Shown in pieces: positions 18,197 through 27,149 of a stretch of 64,000 nt of DNA (its first letter is position 1; each line of letters opens with the position of its first letter). The notes under the pieces were generated by a model, which ran no database searches, was not told where the DNA came from, and worked only from the letters and a program-made list of their open reading frames with translations. The DNA is from Streptomyces sp. HUAS MG91 (GTDB lineage: Bacteria; Actinomycetota; Actinomycetes; Streptomycetales; Streptomycetaceae), in NCBI RefSeq assembly GCF_040529335.1, contig NZ_CP159534.1, positions 2,914,001 to 2,978,000 on the forward strand. Reading direction: 5' to 3'. The position numbers were made by a program, and so were the translations under genes.

Positions 18197-19501
18197 TTGA
18201 TAGCCATGGGTGGCGCCTTTCTCGCCGCCGCCGTTCTCGCCCGCCTCGGCGGGCGCATCGGACTTCCCACCATTCCGCTGTTCATCCTGGCCGGGATCCT
18301 GCTCGGCCCCCACACACCGGGCGTCGTGCTCCTGTCCGACCCGCACGACCTGGAGATGCTCTCCGCGCTCGGCCTGGTCCTGCTGCTCTTCTATCTCGGC
18401 CTCGAGTTCCACATCGACGACCTCAAGGCGGGCGGCCGCAAGATGGCCGTCGCCGGCGGGACGTACCTCGCGCTGAACGTCGGCGCCGGCCTCGGCTTCG
18501 GATTCGCCCTCGGCTGGGGCACATCCGAGGCTCTGGTCCTCGCCGGGGTACTCGGCATCTCCTCGTCCGCGATCGTGACCAAGGTGCTGGTCGACACCGG
18601 GCGGCTGGGCAATCCGGAGACCAAGCCGATCCTCGGCATCATCGTGGTCGAGGACATCTTCCTGGCGCTGTACCTGGCCGCGTTGCAGCCGATCCTGTCC
18701 GGGGCCGACTCGCTGTCCGCCGCGGTGATGGACGGCGGGAAGGCGTTCGGGTTCCTGCTGCTGCTCGCGCTCGCCGCGCGGTTCGGGACCCGGGTCGTCG
18801 GCAAGCTCTTCAACACCAAGGACGACGAGCTGCTGGTGATCTCGTTCCTCGGTGCCGCCGTGTTCGTGGCCGGGGTCTCCGAGTGGTTCGGGGTGGCCGA
18901 CGCGATCGGGGCGTTCATGGTCGGGCTCATGCTCGGGTCGACCTCGTCGGGCGCGCGCATTCTGAAGCTGGTGCATCCGTTGCGGGACGCCTTCGGCGCG
19001 ATCTTCTTCTTCGGGTTCGGGTTGTCGATCGATCCCGGGGATCTGCCGAGTGTGGTGTGGCCGGTGCTGGCCGCTGTCGCGGTGACGCTGGTGATGAATG
19101 TGCTGGCCGGGTTGGGGGCGGCGCGGGTGTACGGGTTCGGGGCCGGGCCCGCTGCCAATATCGCTACGACGTTGTTGGCTCGGGGGGAGTTCGCGTTGAT
19201 CCTTGCCACGATGGCCGCCGGCGCGGGTCTTGACGAGCGGCTTTCTCCGTTCATCGCGGGGTATGTGCTGGTGCTTGCTGTTCTGGGGCCGTTGGCGGCC
19301 GGGCGCTCCGCTTGGCTGGCCCGGGTTCTGCCGGGGGGGGCGGGTGTCTGTGCCGGTCGAGGAGCGGGTCGGGGCGGGGGTCTGACCTTTCGTCGCCGGG
19401 TGCGGGTGCGTGGGGGCTGGTCGCGCAGTTCCCCGCGCCCCTGGGTTGTCGTTCGACTGCGGGCCGGTGGCCGCTTCTCGCGCAGTTCCCCGCGCCCCTG
19501 A
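18197..19501 (+). CDS. Cation:proton antiporter (KefB/CPA2 family)
   Basis: A polytopic CPA2 antiporter starting near LIAMGGAFLAAAVLARLGGR, with about twelve membrane segments. The helix LLLFYLGLEFHIDDL is family-typical, and ISSSAIVTKVLVDTG carries the substrate-site region. Such proteins exchange K+ or Na+ for protons across the plasma membrane. No cytosolic TrkA domain is present. TTG 18197 is the first standard start in frame; ATC 18179 is better placed for the ribosome site. The last 50 or so codons are odd: after VLGPLAAGRSAWLARVLPGG the frame runs through a run of eight G into Arg/Gly-rich junk encoded by the dispersed repeat, ending at 19501. One G fewer would give a natural end at 19385. 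Confidence 0.88.
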   Translation: MIAMGGAFLAAAVLARLGGRIGLPTIPLFILAGILLGPHTPGVVLLSDPHDLEMLSALGLVLLLFYLGLEFHIDDLKAGGRKMAVAGGTYLALNVGAGLGFGFALGWGTSEALVLAGVLGISSSAIVTKVLVDTGRLGNPETKPILGIIVVEDIFLALYLAALQPILSGADSLSAAVMDGGKAFGFLLLLALAARFGTRVVGKLFNTKDDELLVISFLGAAVFVAGVSEWFGVADAIGAFMVGLMLGSTSSGARILKLVHPLRDAFGAIFFFGFGLSIDPGDLPSVVWPVLAAVAVTLVMNVLAGLGAARVYGFGAGPAANIATTLLARGEFALILATMAAGAGLDERLSPFIAGYVLVLAVLGPLAAGRSAWLARVLPGGAGVCAGRGAGRGGGLTFRRRVRVRGGWSRSSPRPWVVVRLRAGGRFSRSSPRP

Positions 19502-19745
19502 TGGGTCCTCGTTCGGCTGACGGACGGTGGCCGCTTCTCGCGCAGTTCCCCGCGCCCCTGATGGGTCCTCGTTCGGCTGACGGACGGTGGCCGCTTCTCG
19601 CGCAGTTCCCCGCGCCCCTGAGGCAGGCGCTTCGCGCCGCCTCCCCTTGAGGCTGCGGCTCCGCCGCGCCTCTCGATGAGATGGCGCACGAAGTGCGCAT
19701 CTCAGGGGCGCGGGGAACTGCGCGACCAGCCCCCACCGGGGCCGC
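19412..19745. repeat. Amplified array of the dispersed palindromic repeat (copy 3)
   Basis: Four left arms GCGCAGTTCCCCGCGCCCCT are spaced exactly 60 bp apart. The units at 19501-19560 and 19561-19620 are identical over all 60 bases, and the unit at 19441-19500 is a diverged version. They are followed by one copy of the nested-hairpin interior seen at 1.7 kb and a single right arm (about 19704-19724). Arm multiplication without interior multiplication suggests replication slippage after insertion. The array starts inside the present antiporter frame and ends 29 bp before the stop of the phosphatase gene. Confidence 0.93.
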
Positions 19746-19773
19746 AGACGAACGAGCCGACAGGGCGGAGCCG

Positions 19774-20946
19774 TCAGGCGTCGCGGCAGATCAGGAGGAG
19801 GGCTCGGTCGTCGTTGACGTCCTTGGCCACTGCCTCGATCAAGTGCCAGGCCGCGCCGTGGAAGCCGCCCTGGACATAGCGGTCGGCCTCGCCCGTGAGG
19901 CGGTCGATGCCCTCGGCGATGTCGCGGTCGGAGGTCTCCACCAGGCCGTCGGTGAAGAGCATCAGGACGTCGCCGGGCCGCAGAGAACCCTTCGTGGCGT
20001 CGAACTCGGCGCCGTCGTAGACCCCGAGGAGCGGCCCCTCGGCCGCCTTCTCCTCCCAGCGCCCGGTGCCGGCGCTCAGCTGGAGGCCCGGCGGGTGGCC
20101 CGCGGAGTAGAGCTCGTAGTCGCCGGATTCGAGGTCCAGGACGAGGTGGATGGAGGTCGCGAAGCCCTCGTCCCAGTCCTGGCGGAGCAGATAGCCGTTG
20201 GCCGCGGGGAGGAAGGCGTGGGGCGGGAGGGAGCCCAGGAGGCCGCTGAAGGCGCCGGCCAGGAGCAGCGCGCGGGACGCGGCGTCCATGCCCTTGCCGG
20301 AGACGTCCGTCAGGACGACTTCGAGGGTGCGGCCGTTGTTGGTGCGGGCGGCGACGACGAAGTCGCCGGAGAAGGACTGACCGCCCGCCGGCCGCAGCGC
20401 CATCTCGCGGTGCCAGCCGACCGGCAGCTTCGGCAGCCTGGACTGGGTGCGGATGCGCTCGCGCAGGTCGAAGAGCATCGTGCCGCCGCGCCGCCACGGC
20501 ACCCCGACCCGGCTGCGGAACTGCGCTATCAGCAGCCCGAAGAAGCCGCACGCGGCGACCGTGAGCACGGTGCCGGGCGTGACCGCCGCGGGATGCTGCT
20601 CGTAGGGGCCGAGCTGGTACGACTCGACGATCAGCGCCGTGGCGGCCGCCGCGTACAGGCCGAGCAGACTGGCGGGGCGCAGCAGCAGCCCGCCCGCGAC
20701 GATCGGCAGGACCAGCACGGCCGGCGAGCACCAGACCGGGTTGAGGATCGTGAAGCAGGCGATCAGCGGCACCATCAGGAGCAGCCCGGCCAGGGCGATC
20801 CAGTCCGAGCCGTCGCCGCGGAAGTAGTCCACGCCGGATTTGCGCACGGCGGTGCGGACCCGGTGGACACGCATTCTCAACCGGGCCGGGAACGTCTCGG
20901 CTTCCGCGCGCTGTTCGCGCGCCCGCCCGTCTCGTCGTACGGCCAT
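19774..20946 (-). CDS. Membrane PP2C-type (SpoIIE/RsbU) protein phosphatase
   Basis: A 390-aa protein. A basic N-terminus of about 45 residues is followed by five or so membrane helices (about 48-150). The cytosolic phosphatase domain has metal-binding aspartates in SGDFVVAA, LTDVSGKGMDAA and LFTDGLVE. SpoIIE/RsbU phosphatases dephosphorylate anti-sigma antagonists (STAS proteins) and thereby free sigma factors; streptomycetes carry dozens. No sensory PAS or GAF domain is present, so the signal may act on the membrane part. No anti-sigma or STAS partner lies next to it. The start is ATG at 20944-20946, facing the acetyltransferase gene. Confidence 0.92.
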   Translation of the reverse strand: MAVRRDGRAREQRAEAETFPARLRMRVHRVRTAVRKSGVDYFRGDGSDWIALAGLLLMVPLIACFTILNPVWCSPAVLVLPIVAGGLLLRPASLLGLYAAAATALIVESYQLGPYEQHPAAVTPGTVLTVAACGFFGLLIAQFRSRVGVPWRRGGTMLFDLRERIRTQSRLPKLPVGWHREMALRPAGGQSFSGDFVVAARTNNGRTLEVVLTDVSGKGMDAASRALLLAGAFSGLLGSLPPHAFLPAANGYLLRQDWDEGFATSIHLVLDLESGDYELYSAGHPPGLQLSAGTGRWEEKAAEGPLLGVYDGAEFDATKGSLRPGDVLMLFTDGLVETSDRDIAEGIDRLTGEADRYVQGGFHGAAWHLIEAVAKDVNDDRALLLICRDA

Positions 20947-21084
20947 TGCTCGTGGACCTTATCCATCGGGCCTGGACCTGTGCACGGGAGGTCCCACTTG
21001 TCCCCCTTTCCGGGCACGTCCGCCGCCGGTGCGGGACGGTTAATTCGCTCGCTCTTGTCCCGCTTGCCCTGGTAGGCATGGCGG

Positions 21085-22314
21085 ATGACGATCGACCTGC
21101 GCACGCTGAGCCGCGATGAGCACGACCGCTGGTACGCACAGCTGATGCTGGCCTTCGGCGGAGTGCCGGAGCCGCCGCAGGAGCAGCGGCTGATGGACGA
21201 CCTGACCGAGTTCGACCGGTCGATCGGGGCGTGGGACGGCGCGGCGTGCGTAGGGACCGCGAGCGCGTTCTCGTACCGGGTCGCCGTGCCGGGCGGCACG
21301 TTCCTGCCCGCCGCGGGCGTGACGATGGTGAGCGTCGCGGCCACCCATCGCAGACGCGGCATCCTCAGCTCGATGATGCGGCGCCAGCTCGACGACGTAC
21401 GGGAGCGGGGCGAGGCGCTCGCCGTGCTCACCGCGTCGGAGCCCGCGATCTACGGCCGTTTCGGGTACGGCATCGCCACCCGGCAGCTGGCCCTCACCGT
21501 CGAGTCGGCGCGGGTGCGCATCGAGGCCCCGGAGGGGACGGACGAGGTCTCGCTGCGGTTCGCGGACGTGACGGAGGCCGCCGAGCGGTGCGAGGCCGTC
21601 TACGCGCGCACGATCGGCACGCGGCCGGGGAACCTGGCCCGCTCCCCCGGCTGGGAGCGGCTGCCGCTGCTCGACCCGCCGGAGGAGCGGGACGGGTCCT
21701 CGCCGATGCAGTGCGTGCTCGCGGAGCGGGCGGGTGAGCTCGTCGGGTTCGTCCGCTTCCACATCAAGCTCAGCTCCGAGTGGTCGGTGCCGACCAGCCG
21801 GATCCGGGTGCGTCACATCAGCGCGCTCGACCCGGCGGCGTACGCGGCGCTGTGGCGGTTCCTGCTCTCCGTCGACCTGACGGAGTTCGTGGAGGCGCGG
21901 AACCTGCCGGTCGACGATCCGCTGCTGTCCATGGTGTCGGACATCCGCCGGTGCGCCGTCCGGATGCGCGACTCGATGCACGTACGGCTGGTGGATGTGG
22001 GCGCGGCGCTCGAAGCGCGTACGTATCTCACGCCGGTGGACGTGGTGTTCGAGGTCGAGGACGCCTTCTGCCCCTGGAACGCCGGGCGTTGGCGGCTGAC
22101 CGGCGACGCGAAGGGCGCCTCCTGCGAGCGGACCGACGACGCTCCCGAACTGTCGCTGTCCGTACGGGAGCTGGGCGCCGCCTATCTCGGCGACACGTCA
22201 CTGGCCGCGCTGGGGGCGGCCGGGCGGGTGCGGGAGCTGCGGCAGGGGGCGCTCACGGAGACGTCGGTGGCGTTCGGCTCGGCCGTCGCGCCGTGGCTCC
22301 AGCACGGGTTCTGA
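21085..22314 (+). CDS. Eis-type GNAT N-acetyltransferase
   Basis: A 409-aa protein with the layout of the Eis family: an N-terminal GNAT fold with the acetyl-CoA pyrophosphate loop VAATHRRRGILSSMM, a second degenerate GNAT domain, and a C-terminal sterol-carrier-like domain ending in the family's free terminal Phe (LQHGF). Eis enzymes acetylate amines on aminoglycosides, peptides or proteins. In Streptomyces such homologues are conserved and their natural substrate is unknown. The ATG at 21085 follows a GGTAGGCATGGCGG stretch. It is convergent with the DNA glycosylase gene with only 1 bp between stops. Confidence 0.9.
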   Translation: MTIDLRTLSRDEHDRWYAQLMLAFGGVPEPPQEQRLMDDLTEFDRSIGAWDGAACVGTASAFSYRVAVPGGTFLPAAGVTMVSVAATHRRRGILSSMMRRQLDDVRERGEALAVLTASEPAIYGRFGYGIATRQLALTVESARVRIEAPEGTDEVSLRFADVTEAAERCEAVYARTIGTRPGNLARSPGWERLPLLDPPEERDGSSPMQCVLAERAGELVGFVRFHIKLSSEWSVPTSRIRVRHISALDPAAYAALWRFLLSVDLTEFVEARNLPVDDPLLSMVSDIRRCAVRMRDSMHVRLVDVGAALEARTYLTPVDVVFEVEDAFCPWNAGRWRLTGDAKGASCERTDDAPELSLSVRELGAAYLGDTSLAALGAAGRVRELRQGALTETSVAFGSAVAPWLQHGF

Positions 22315-22315
22315 G

Positions 22316-23128
22316 CTACGGGGTGCCCGGCTGGCAGGTCGGGCACCAGAAGAGGTTGCGGGCCGCCAGTTCGGCGGTGCGGATCTCGGTGCCGCAGAGG
22401 TGGCAGGGCTGCGGGGCGCGCCGGTAGACGTAGACCTCGCCGCCGTGGTCGTCGACGCGCGGCGGGCGGCCCATCGCCTCGGGGGTGTGCTCGGGGCGGA
22501 CCGTGTCGATGCGGTTGAGGCGGACGCCCTCGCGCATCAGGGCGACCAGGTCGTCCCAGATCGCGGTGAACGCCGCCCCGGTGATGTCCCGGCCCGGGGT
22601 GTACGGGTCGATGCCGTGGCGGAAGAGGACCTCGGCGCGGTAGACGTTGCCGACGCCCGCGATGACCTTCTGGTCCATGAGGAGCGCAGCGATCGTGGTG
22701 CGGCTGCGGGCGATACGGGCGTAGGCCCTGGCCGGGGTGTCGGCGGGGCGCAGCGGGTCCGGGCCGAGGCGGTCGTGTATCGCCTGCTTCTCGGCGTCCG
22801 TGATCAGGGCGCAGGTGGTGGGGCCGCGCAGGTCCGCGTAGTGGGTGTCGTTCAGCAGGCGCAGGCGGACCGTGTCCGTGGGGGGTGGGGCCGGGGTGGC
22901 GCCGAACGTGTACTTGCCGAAGAGACCGAGGTGGATGTGGATCCAGGCTTCGCCGAACCCGAGGAACAGGTGTTTGCCGTGGGCCTCGGTGGTCGTGAGG
23001 GGCTGGCCGGTGAGGAGTTCGGCCGCGTCGGAGAATTTGCCCTGGGGGCTGGTGACCTGGGTTTTTCGGCCCGCGAAGCGCTCCGCGTGGTCCTGGGCCA
23101 GGCGGTGGATCGTGTGGCCTTCGGGCAC
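22316..23128 (-). CDS. Fpg/Nei-family DNA glycosylase (endonuclease VIII type)
   Basis: A 270-aa base-excision-repair enzyme that removes oxidised bases and cleaves the abasic site. Translation from the GTG at 23126-23128 gives VPEGHTIHRL. Pro2 and Glu3, the catalytic pair, are exposed once the initiator Met is removed, which fixes the start. PEGH rather than PELP points to the Nei side of the family. The helix-two-turn-helix segment MDQKVIAGVGNVYRAEVL and a C-terminal four-Cys zinc finger (CHLCG ... CPTC) are intact. The longer open frame upstream has no homology. It is read in the same direction as rpiB, 142 bp downstream of it. Confidence 0.94.
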   Translation of the reverse strand: MPEGHTIHRLAQDHAERFAGRKTQVTSPQGKFSDAAELLTGQPLTTTEAHGKHLFLGFGEAWIHIHLGLFGKYTFGATPAPPPTDTVRLRLLNDTHYADLRGPTTCALITDAEKQAIHDRLGPDPLRPADTPARAYARIARSRTTIAALLMDQKVIAGVGNVYRAEVLFRHGIDPYTPGRDITGAAFTAIWDDLVALMREGVRLNRIDTVRPEHTPEAMGRPPRVDDHGGEVYVYRRAPQPCHLCGTEIRTAELAARNLFWCPTCQPGTP

Positions 23129-23270
23129 GGCCGCCGGTCTCCTCGGGTTCGTTCTGGTTGCTGTCCCTGGGGCTCTGCCCCAGACCCCGCTCCTCAATCG
23201 CCGGAGGGGCTTGAATGGGAGGGGCTTGAACGGGCGGAGGGGGCTTGAATGATCAAGCCCCCTCGAAGAA

Positions 23271-23756
23271 TCAGCCCTGCGGGTGGTGGGCCGGGATCTC
23301 GGGGAGTTCGCCCGTCTCCTCGTAGTGGGTCAGCATGTCGATGCGGCGCTGGTGGCGCTCCTCGCCGGACCAGGGCGTGGTGAGGAAGGTCTCGACGAAC
23401 TTCGTCGCCTCCTCCTGCGTGTGCATCCGGCCGCCGACCGAGATCACGTTGGCGTTGTTGTGCTCGCGGCCCAGGGCCGCGGTCTGCTCGCTCCAGGCGA
23501 GGACGGCACGGACGCCCTTGACCTTGTTCGCGGCGATCTGCTCGCCGTTGCCCGAGCCGCCGATCACGACACCCAGGGCCTCGGGGTCCGCCGCCGTGCG
23601 CTCCGCGGCGCGGAGGCAGAACGGGGGGTAGTCGTCGACGGCGTCGTAGATGTGGGGCCCGCAGTCGACGGGCTCGTGGCCGTGGGCCTTCAGCCATTCG
23701 ACCAGGTGGTTCTTGAGTTCGTAGCCGGCGTGATCGGAGCCGAGATAGACGCGCAT
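23271..23756 (-). CDS. rpiB: Ribose-5-phosphate isomerase B
   Basis: A 161-aa RpiB/LacAB-fold isomerase interconverting ribose 5-phosphate and ribulose 5-phosphate in the pentose phosphate pathway. It starts MRVYLGSDHAGYELKNHLVE. The phosphate-binding GSGNG loop is followed by EQIAANK; the Glu there serves as the base in the actinobacterial form of the enzyme. The C-terminal tail (PEIPAHHPQG) is an actinobacterial feature. In the gap down to the glycosylase gene, short purine-rich repeats (GGGGCTTGAA, three copies at about 23205-23255) end in a small hairpin. Confidence 0.95.
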   Translation of the reverse strand: MRVYLGSDHAGYELKNHLVEWLKAHGHEPVDCGPHIYDAVDDYPPFCLRAAERTAADPEALGVVIGGSGNGEQIAANKVKGVRAVLAWSEQTAALGREHNNANVISVGGRMHTQEEATKFVETFLTTPWSGEERHQRRIDMLTHYEETGELPEIPAHHPQG

Positions 23757-23921
23757 GGATCCGAGTGTGGCACGGCACGGGCCGGGTAGTCGCTGGCGGG
23801 GCCCTGACCTCCTGATTCACCGGCGTAACAAAGACAACAATCCGGAGTCAGCCCTTCCGAAAGGGCCGACCCTGAGCTTTGAATGCCAGGGCTCGCCCCA
23901 CCGAGACCTAAGGAAGTCTGC

Positions 23922-25334
23922 ATGTCTTCGCAGTCAACCCTGGCACCGAACGAGACCCCGCCCGAGGGAGACGGCCTCAAGGCCGGACTCAAGAACCGTC
24001 ACCTGTCGATGATCGCCATCGGCGGTGTCATCGGCGCAGGACTCTTCGTCGGATCGGGTTCCGGGATCGCGGCGGCCGGGCCCGCCATCCTCGTCTCGTA
24101 CGCCCTGGTCGGCGCGATGGTCGTCCTCGTGATGCGGATGCTCGGCGAGATGGCCGCGGCCCGGCCCTCCTCCGGCTCCTTCTCCGCCTACGCCGACCAG
24201 GCGCTCGGGCGCTGGGCCGGGTTCTCCATCGGCTGGCTGTACTGGTTCTTCTGGGTCGTGGTGCTCGCCGTGGAGGCCACCGCGGGGGCGACCATCCTGA
24301 ACGGGTGGATACCGGCGGTGCCGCAGTGGGCCTGGGCGCTGATCGTGATGGTCGTGCTCACCGTCGTGAACCTGGCGGCCGTGGGCAGCTACGGCGAGTT
24401 CGAGTTCTGGTTCGCCGGGATCAAGGTCGTCGCGATCGGTGCCTTCGTGATCATCGGGCTGCTCGCCGTGTTCGGCGTGCTGCCGGGGTCGGACAATCCG
24501 GGCGCCGGGTTCGGGCACCTCACGGACGCGGGCGGCTTCTTCCCCAAGGGGCCCGGCGCGATCCTCACCGGTGTGCTGATGGTCGTCTTCTCCTTCATGG
24601 GCTCCGAGATCGTCACGCTGGCCGCCGGTGAGTCCGAGGACCCGCAGAAGGCCGTCACCCGGGCCACCAACTCGGTGATCTGGCGGATCGGCATCTTCTA
24701 CCTCGGCTCGATCTTCGTCGTGCTGACGCTGCTGCCGTGGAACGACCCGTCGATCACCAAGGACGGCTCCTACGTCGCCGCCCTGAACTCCATCGGCATC
24801 CCGCACGCCGGGCAGGTCATGGACGTCATCGTGCTGACCGCCGTGCTGTCCTGCCTGAACTCCGGGCTCTACACCGCCTCCCGCATGGCCTTCTCGCTCG
24901 GGCAGCGCGGTGACGCGCCGAAGGCGTTCGCGCGGACCACCTCGCGGGGCGTGCCGCGCACCGCGATCCTCGGTTCGGTCGTCTTCGGGTTCCTCGCCGT
25001 CTGGTTCAACTACCAGTGGCCGGACACCGTCTTCAACTTCCTGCTCAACTCCTCCGGCGCGGTCGCCCTCTTCGTCTGGCTCGTCATCTGCTTCACGCAG
25101 CTGCGGATGCGCGGCATGATCCTGCGCGAGCAGCCGGAGAAGCTCGTCGTGAAGATGTGGCTGTTCCCGTACCTGACCTGGGCGACGATCGCGATGATCT
25201 CGTTCGTGCTCGTCTACATGCTGACCGACGACGCCGGGCGCGAGCAGGTGCTGCTGTCGCTGCTCGTGGCGGTGTTCGTGGTGGCGTTCGCGCTCGTACG
25301 GGACCGGGTGCAGAAGCGCGCCGTCAAGGACTGA
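23922..25334 (+). CDS. Amino-acid permease, APC superfamily (paralogue 1)
   Basis: A 470-aa transporter with twelve predicted membrane helices. The APC opening HLSMIAIGGVIGAGLFVGSG forms the unwound substrate-binding helix 1, and the consensus amphipathic loop is present. It imports amino acids or related amines by proton symport; similarity in style is to the GABA/Phe/His permease branch (AAT), but the substrate cannot be read from sequence. The ATG at 23922 has an AAGGAAG site. It ends before a terminator that overlaps the kinase 3' end. Two close paralogues lie at 28827 and 30385. Confidence 0.93.
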   Translation: MSSQSTLAPNETPPEGDGLKAGLKNRHLSMIAIGGVIGAGLFVGSGSGIAAAGPAILVSYALVGAMVVLVMRMLGEMAAARPSSGSFSAYADQALGRWAGFSIGWLYWFFWVVVLAVEATAGATILNGWIPAVPQWAWALIVMVVLTVVNLAAVGSYGEFEFWFAGIKVVAIGAFVIIGLLAVFGVLPGSDNPGAGFGHLTDAGGFFPKGPGAILTGVLMVVFSFMGSEIVTLAAGESEDPQKAVTRATNSVIWRIGIFYLGSIFVVLTLLPWNDPSITKDGSYVAALNSIGIPHAGQVMDVIVLTAVLSCLNSGLYTASRMAFSLGQRGDAPKAFARTTSRGVPRTAILGSVVFGFLAVWFNYQWPDTVFNFLLNSSGAVALFVWLVICFTQLRMRGMILREQPEKLVVKMWLFPYLTWATIAMISFVLVYMLTDDAGREQVLLSLLVAVFVVAFALVRDRVQKRAVKD

Positions 25335-25354
25335 CGCCCCCCGTTCGTTCCCCC

Positions 25355-25398
25355 GTTCACGGTGCCGCGGCTACGGCCGCAGCACCGTGAACGTGTTT
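25355..25398 (+). terminator. Terminator of permease 1, overlapping the kinase 3' end
   Basis: Stem GTTCACGGTGC / GCACCGTGAAC with an inner GC hairpin, followed by GTGTTTTTG. The T-run makes it an intrinsic terminator for the plus strand, and its right arm encodes the last codons of the convergent kinase. Confidence 0.85.
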
Positions 25399-26951
25399 TT
25401 GATCCGCTCGTACCGGGCCCGCGCCTCCCCCGCGACCTGCGGCTGGTACCAGGTGCCGATCTGGTACGAGCGTGATTCCTGGTCGAAGCCGAGGAGTTCG
25501 GCGTGCCAGCGGCGGCCGTCGAGGGTGAACAGGTACTCCCAGACGACGGCGGGGCGGCCCCGGAACGTCGTGCGGTTCAGCCGGATCTTCACGTAGTCCT
25601 GGCCCTGATGGGCGTCGCGCTCCGACTTCTGCCAGGTCGCCAGCAGGTCGTCCTTGGCGAGCGCGGACTGGGTGACCAGTTCCTGGGTGCCGTCGGGGGC
25701 CGTGTAGTGCACCTCCGACGCCGTCTTCACCGCCCGCTTCCAGCCCCGCGGCGGCACCCAGGCGTACCCGACCTCGCGGATCGAGCCGGGTGGCAAGGTC
25801 TGGGCCGTGGGCGGGCGCGAGGTGCCCTCGACCGTGGGCGGGCGGGAGGAGGCCGTGGCGCTCGCGCCGCCCGCCGACGTGCCGCCCCCGTGGTCGCCGG
25901 GCAGCGTGAGCACGAGGGCCGCCGCGATGCCCCCGGCCAGCGCCACGGCGAGGGCGATCAGCAGGCCGCGGCGCCGCCCGTGCCCGTGGCGCGGTGCCGA
26001 CGGCGGGCCGGGCCGATCGTCGCCGGGCACCGGTTTCGCGCACTCGGTCGGGGCCTCCTGCCGGGCGACCGCGGGCCGCGCCGGGGGCGGCGGCACCGGG
26101 CGGCGCAGGCCGATGTCCAGGGTGGGGGTGCCCGGGTGGGCGGCCGCGGCCGGGGCGCGTGGCGCGAGCGCCCCGACGACCTCGTCGAGACCGGGGCGGT
26201 CCTCCGGCTCCTTGGTCAGGAGCCGGGTCAGCAGCGGTGTCAGCCGGCCCGCCTCGGGCGGCAGCCGGGGCTCCTCGTACAGGACGGCGTGCAGCGTCGC
26301 GAGGGTGGTGTCCCGGCTGAACGGGGACCGGCCGCCGAGCGCCGCGCAGAGCGTCGCGCCGAGCGACCACAGGTCGGAGGGCGGCCCCTGGGGCCTGCCC
26401 GAGATCCGCTCCGGCGCCATGTAGTCGGGCGAGCCGACGAGCATGCCGACCATGGTGAGCGCCTCGGTGTCCTGGATGTTGGCGATCCCGAAGTCGGTGA
26501 GCATGACGCGGCGCCTGCCCACCCGTTCGAGCAGGACGTTGCCCGGTTTGATGTCGCGGTGCAGGACGCCGCCCGCGTGGACCTCGCGCAGCGCGTCGGC
26601 GAGGCTGTGGCCGATCGCCGCGACGTCGTCCACGCCGAGCGGCCCGTCCTCGACGAGGGTCTGTTCCAGGGAGCGGCTGTCGATCAGCTCCATGACGATC
26701 CACAGCCGTTCGCCCTCGTCCACGACGTCGTAGACGCGCACCACGCCCGGGTGGTCGATCCGGGCGGTGGCGCGGGCCTCGCGCAGGGTGCGCTCGCGGC
26801 GGGTGCGGGCGTCCTCGGGGTCGAGGCCGTCGATGCGCATCTCCTTCACGGCGACGGGCCGGTCGAGCATCTCGTCGGCCGCACGCCACACACGCCCCAT
26901 GCCCCCCTGGCCTATGTGTGCGTCCAAGCGGTAGCGCCCAGCCACCACCAA
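25371..26951 (-). CDS. Transmembrane Ser/Thr protein kinase (PknB type)
   Basis: About 526 aa. The kinase domain (about 10-270) has the P-loop IGQGGMGRVW, the Lys in VAVKEM, catalytic LHRDIKPGNVLL, DFG and YMAPERISG, so it should be active. A Pro-rich linker leads to one membrane helix (LLIALAVALAGGIAAALVL), then an extracytoplasmic domain of about 150 residues with no PASTA repeats and no recognised fold. TTG at 26951 or GTG at 26948 best fits a GGAGG site; the longer frame to 27053 has no homology. The short tail and lack of PASTA repeats mean it is not the cell-division PknB. It is divergent from the LPSTG surface-protein gene, a possible functional link. Confidence 0.92.
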   Translation of the reverse strand: MVVAGRYRLDAHIGQGGMGRVWRAADEMLDRPVAVKEMRIDGLDPEDARTRRERTLREARATARIDHPGVVRVYDVVDEGERLWIVMELIDSRSLEQTLVEDGPLGVDDVAAIGHSLADALREVHAGGVLHRDIKPGNVLLERVGRRRVMLTDFGIANIQDTEALTMVGMLVGSPDYMAPERISGRPQGPPSDLWSLGATLCAALGGRSPFSRDTTLATLHAVLYEEPRLPPEAGRLTPLLTRLLTKEPEDRPGLDEVVGALAPRAPAAAAHPGTPTLDIGLRRPVPPPPARPAVARQEAPTECAKPVPGDDRPGPPSAPRHGHGRRRGLLIALAVALAGGIAAALVLTLPGDHGGGTSAGGASATASSRPPTVEGTSRPPTAQTLPPGSIREVGYAWVPPRGWKRAVKTASEVHYTAPDGTQELVTQSALAKDDLLATWQKSERDAHQGQDYVKIRLNRTTFRGRPAVVWEYLFTLDGRRWHAELLGFDQESRSYQIGTWYQPQVAGEARARYERIKNTFTVLRP

Positions 26952-27149
26952 TCCCCGGACGCCTCCACTCGCGTTTCCTGACTGCCCTGGCAATCGACTG
27001 CACCCCCGAAACACAGAGAAACACAAAATCGATACATCGCGCCGTCCCAGCATAGTGGGGAGAAATCTTGTGGTACCTCTTCAAGTAATGCGAATTCGGA
27101 CGCAGTTGCAGGCGTCACGGGGGAAACAGAAACACCAAGGGGGACGAAC

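Noticed and set aside
18140..21139. Very long reverse-strand open frame (999 codons)
   Set aside because: It runs antisense to the antiporter and out of frame with the phosphatase. Its translation is Arg/Pro/Gly-rich without motifs, typical of shadow frames in GC-rich DNA.
23200..23260. GGGGCTTGAA repeats as a CRISPR-like or regulatory array
   Set aside because: Three short, unevenly spaced purine-rich copies near a small hairpin; no constant repeat-spacer structure.
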